A stretch of 44,306 nucleotides of DNA, taken from Clostridiales bacterium UBA1390. GTDB lineage: Bacteria > Bacillota > Clostridia > Lachnospirales > Bianqueaceae. Below the pieces are notes generated by a model. It had not been told where the DNA came from, made no database searches, and worked only from the letters and a program-made list of their open reading frames with translations. This document shows positions 41,962-44,306 of this stretch, in pieces (position 1 is the first letter of the stretch; the number at the start of each line of letters is the position of its first letter). The stretch covers positions 1-44,306 of the forward strand of contig DBQQ01000013.1 in NCBI GenBank assembly GCA_002305315.1, written 5' to 3'. The translations under genes and the position numbers were made by a program.

Positions 41962-43506
41962 GTGAAGTTAAATGTAAAAAGAAATACAATAAATGGTTCG
42001 ATTTCCGGAGTCCTGAATAAGGTCGTTGCGACTGGATTTCCTTTCATAATGCGTACCATCATGATACATTATATGGGTACGCAGTATTTGGGATTATCAT
42101 CGCTGTTTACCTCAATATTAAATATGCTGAGTTTGGCTGAGTTGGGGTTTGGCAGTGCATTGGTTTATAGTATGTACAAACCCATAGCGGAAAATGATTC
42201 TGAAACAATCTGTGCGCTGATGGGCTTGTATAAGAAAATCTATCGTATAATTGGAACAATGATTCTTCTAGTTGGAATCGCAATTACTCCATTTGTCCGG
42301 TTTTTTATTAGTGGAGATGTTCCGGCAGATGTCAATGTGTATGTGCTATTCTTAATTTATTTGGCAAATACCGTATTGTCGTATTACCTGTTTGCCTACA
42401 AGAACTGTCTCTTATTTGCGTTCCAAAGAAATGATATATCAAACAACGTGAATACGGTACTGACTATTGCAGAGTATCTGGCGATGATTATGATTATCGT
42501 TCTCTTTAGAAACTACTACATGTATGTGCTTGTGTTTCCGGTAATCACAATTACCGGAAACGTTGTTCGTGCAATCATTGTTGACAGGCTTTATCCACAG
42601 TATAAATGCAGAGGACGTATTAGTGCAGAGCTACAGAAAGAAATATACAAAAAGACTTTTGCACTTGGCTGTCACAAGATTGGGAATACTATTTCCAGTT
42701 CGCTGGATAGTTTGGTTGTATCATCTTTTTTAGGCCTGAGCGCAGTGGCGATATTTGGCAACTACAATTATGTTGTCACAACACTCATCGCATTGATATG
42801 GATTGTCTATTATTCGATGACAGCTGGTATTGGAAACAGAATGGTACTATTATCCCGCGAAGAGAACTATCGAGACTTTACAGCTCTTACCAGTATCAAT
42901 AACATTATCTGCGTGTGGGCGTTTGGATGCTTGCTGTTTCTGTATCAGCCTTTTGTACAGCTCTGGACTGGCGAACAAAATATGCTTCCCAATACTTCTG
43001 TACTTGTGTTTGCGTGCTATTTCTTGGTATGTCAATCCAGAAAAGTAATTATTCTGTACAAAGATGCTGCGGGGTTGTGGAAAGAAGATCAGTGGGCATC
43101 TATTATTGGTGCAATACTCAATCTGATAGTGAATATTACATTGGTGCAGATCATCGGTATCAACGGTGTCGTTTTGTCATCAATAATCAGTTTCCTGTTG
43201 GTTGAGATTCCTTGGGAGTCATATGCCCTCTATAAAAAGTATTTTGGAAAGAGCCTCATGGAATATTATAAAATTCAAGTTCGTATGATAATAATGGCAT
43301 TGCCTTGTTGGATTGTAATTGGCCTATTTTGTTCAGTAATACAGCAGAATACGATAGTAACCCTTTTAGTGAGAGGATTGATTTGCGGTATTTTGCCGGT
43401 GCCTTATTTAGTACTGATATATAGAAAAGACGAAAATCTAAAACGCATGCTTAAAAGAATCATTCCGTCTAGAGTTGCATCGCGGTTGTTTAGGGATATG
43501 TATTGA
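41962..43506 (+). CDS. Wzx-like polysaccharide flippase
   Basis: This 514-residue MOP-superfamily membrane protein has about 14 predicted membrane segments. The N-terminus NGSISGVLNKVVATGFPFIMRTIMIHYMGTQYLGLSSLF and LSLAELGFGSALVYSMYKP are typical of clostridial oligosaccharide flippases (parts shown: MGTQYLGLSSLF, LAELGFGSALVYSMY). It would move lipid-linked repeat units across the membrane for Wzy. The start is probably GTG 41962 with AAGGAG 8 bases upstream; TTG 41935 in frame lacks a site. Last gene of the surface locus. Confidence 0.9.
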   Translation: MKLNVKRNTINGSISGVLNKVVATGFPFIMRTIMIHYMGTQYLGLSSLFTSILNMLSLAELGFGSALVYSMYKPIAENDSETICALMGLYKKIYRIIGTMILLVGIAITPFVRFFISGDVPADVNVYVLFLIYLANTVLSYYLFAYKNCLLFAFQRNDISNNVNTVLTIAEYLAMIMIIVLFRNYYMYVLVFPVITITGNVVRAIIVDRLYPQYKCRGRISAELQKEIYKKTFALGCHKIGNTISSSLDSLVVSSFLGLSAVAIFGNYNYVVTTLIALIWIVYYSMTAGIGNRMVLLSREENYRDFTALTSINNIICVWAFGCLLFLYQPFVQLWTGEQNMLPNTSVLVFACYFLVCQSRKVIILYKDAAGLWKEDQWASIIGAILNLIVNITLVQIIGINGVVLSSIISFLLVEIPWESYALYKKYFGKSLMEYYKIQVRMIIMALPCWIVIGLFCSVIQQNTIVTLLVRGLICGILPVPYLVLIYRKDENLKRMLKRIIPSRVASRLFRDMY

Positions 43507-43633
43507 TGCGGTGAGATCCTCGGTACTTTGCACACCTCTCCGTGGTGAGTAGCGGGCAACGCAGTAATGATGTACTGTGGCTAAGAGGCGAAGAATAATG
43601 TGTTAAAACATGAAGAAAAGGAGCGTGAGAGCG

Positions 43634-44206
43634 ATGGAAATACCTAAAGGAATAATCACCAACGTTCTTACCGCCCTTTACCAGCCTTTCTGGTTTGCAG
43701 TCATCCTGTCTGTACTGTTTATGTTTGTATATAAAGCCTATCCTTCTATAAAGCAGGCGGCGAAAGATTGGATTTCCTGGTTTAAGTCCGATTCTGCATT
43801 TCGCCGAACCTTCTTCTTGGTATTCTATACCGTGATGATCTTATTCCGGACGCTGCTGAATCGGAATATGTGGCTGAATCCGGTAAGTAATGTCTTAGGC
43901 GTTTGGGGGCTTTATAACGCTAAGGGAGAGCTCACGACAGAGTGTATCGAGAATCTGGCACTATTTATTCCGTTTACGATACTTCTACTGTGGGCGGCTA
44001 AGGATAGGATTCTAAAAAGGATGACAATGGGATCGGTACTGTGGAATAGCACGAAGATTACATTCCTGTTTTCCTTTTCTGTAGAAATGCTCCAGCTATT
44101 TCTCCGACTTGGTACCTGGCAACTTTCAGACCTCTTTTATAACACACTGGGCGGCGCAATTGGTGGGCTGATTTACTTGGCAGGATACAAGGTTACGCAC
44201 AGGTGA
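43634..44206 (+). CDS. VanZ-family membrane protein
   Basis: This 190-residue protein has four or five hydrophobic segments. NVLGVWGLYNAKGELTTECIENLALFIPF and FSFSVEMLQLFLRLGTWQLSDLFYNTLGGAIGGL, with the conserved Glu-Gln-Leu-x4-Gly-x3-Asp-x3-Asn pattern, mark a VanZ-like domain. Members include VanZ of teicoplanin resistance, but most have no known function and are common near surface-polymer genes. An in-frame ATG at 43610 would add 8 residues; ATG 43634 has AAAAGGAG 10 bases upstream, so it is preferred. Confidence 0.9.
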   Translation: MEIPKGIITNVLTALYQPFWFAVILSVLFMFVYKAYPSIKQAAKDWISWFKSDSAFRRTFFLVFYTVMILFRTLLNRNMWLNPVSNVLGVWGLYNAKGELTTECIENLALFIPFTILLLWAAKDRILKRMTMGSVLWNSTKITFLFSFSVEMLQLFLRLGTWQLSDLFYNTLGGAIGGLIYLAGYKVTHR

Positions 44207-44235
44207 GTGTTGGTAGGAAAGGACAAGGTGAAAAT

Positions 44236-44306
44236 ATGCAATCTAATCTCTTTACATCTTCACCTTCCGTCCAATCCTCGCGTATCCTTTACACCCCATC
44301 ACCGTT
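44236..44306 (+). CDS. Start of a probable AraC-type regulator, cut by window edge
   Basis: The frame opens at ATG 44236 behind AAGGTG and stays open to the end (23 codons). The residues …SSRILYTPSPF recall the N-terminus of clostridial AraC-family regulators (…YTPS-x-FA…), but too little is visible for more than a guess. Confidence 0.35.
   Translation, partial: MQSNLFTSSPSVQSSRILYTPSP

Noticed and set aside
43507..43633. Possible tRNA or small RNA between the flippase and VanZ genes
   Set aside because: No cloverleaf, anticodon arm or T-arm consensus could be found; only weak inverted words.

Overview
The window looks like a piece of chromosome from a gut-type Clostridia, most likely Lachnospiraceae (inference from gene content; no 16S is present). 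Signs of this are the IspH fused to ribosomal protein S1, the scpA-scpB pair, two DacF-type D,D-carboxypeptidases, a sodium-pumping decarboxylase operon with separate small subunits, consistent AGGAGG-type ribosome sites and Gram-positive sigma-A promoters. No rRNA, tRNA, CRISPR array or intact transposase gene was seen.

Layout. (1) 1-2023, minus strand: the start of a nuclease-fold protein that runs off the left edge, then a D-Ala-D-Ala carboxypeptidase. (2) 2191-11289, plus strand: a zinc-ribbon protein with its own promoter and terminator; then scpA (consensus promoter) and scpB, a family 2 glycosidase, a xylulokinase, a second D,D-carboxypeptidase, an rRNA pseudouridine synthase and an atypical alanine racemase homologue. 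(3) 11322-16589: one transcription unit with its own promoter, structured leader and terminator, encoding a biotin-dependent carboxyltransferase and Na+-pump complex. It holds a 12S-type carboxyltransferase, an OadG-like anchor, a biotin carrier, the OadB Na+ pump and a 5S/OadA-type carboxyltransferase without a biotin domain. (4) 16634-24351: an RpiR regulator, an HI0933-type flavoprotein, cmk, the IspH-S1 fusion, a terminator, a MATE exporter, a DUF3006-like small protein, a Gfo/Idh/MocA oxidoreductase and another small protein, closed by a bidirectional terminator shared with a convergent DnaQ-like exonuclease. (5) 25839-43506: a large cell-surface polysaccharide locus. It opens with a truncated UDP-glucose dehydrogenase gene, a non-coding degenerate stretch and a complete second UDP-glucose dehydrogenase. 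Then come two hexapeptide acyltransferases, a WecG/TagA transferase, GT4 and GT2 transferases, a TupA-like ATP-grasp protein, an NhaC-type antiporter and an N5-(carboxyethyl)ornithine synthase homologue. After a scarred intergenic region with a MITE-like inverted-repeat element come a Wzy-like polymerase, a GT11-like transferase, another GT2, a pyruvyl transferase, an iron-sulfur FrhB-like protein and a Wzx-like flippase. (6) A VanZ-family protein and the first codons of a probable AraC-type regulator end the window.

How the genes may work together. The decarboxylase unit could move a carboxyl group between a keto acid and an acyl substrate, or release it as CO2 while exporting Na+. The polysaccharide locus would make a glucuronate-containing, acylated and pyruvylated repeat unit, flip it with Wzx and polymerise it with Wzy. 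The most unusual part is the run ATP-grasp (TupA-like), antiporter and opine synthase homologue beside a UDP-glucuronate-forming enzyme. It suggests, as an inference only, a polysaccharide whose uronic acid carries an amide-linked carboxyethyl amino acid. No priming phosphoglycosyltransferase or Wzz/kinase pair was found in the window.

By eye, the housekeeping genes are moderately GC-rich, while much of 28270-43506 is clearly more AT-rich with different codon use. This fits a mosaic, horizontally exchanged surface locus.
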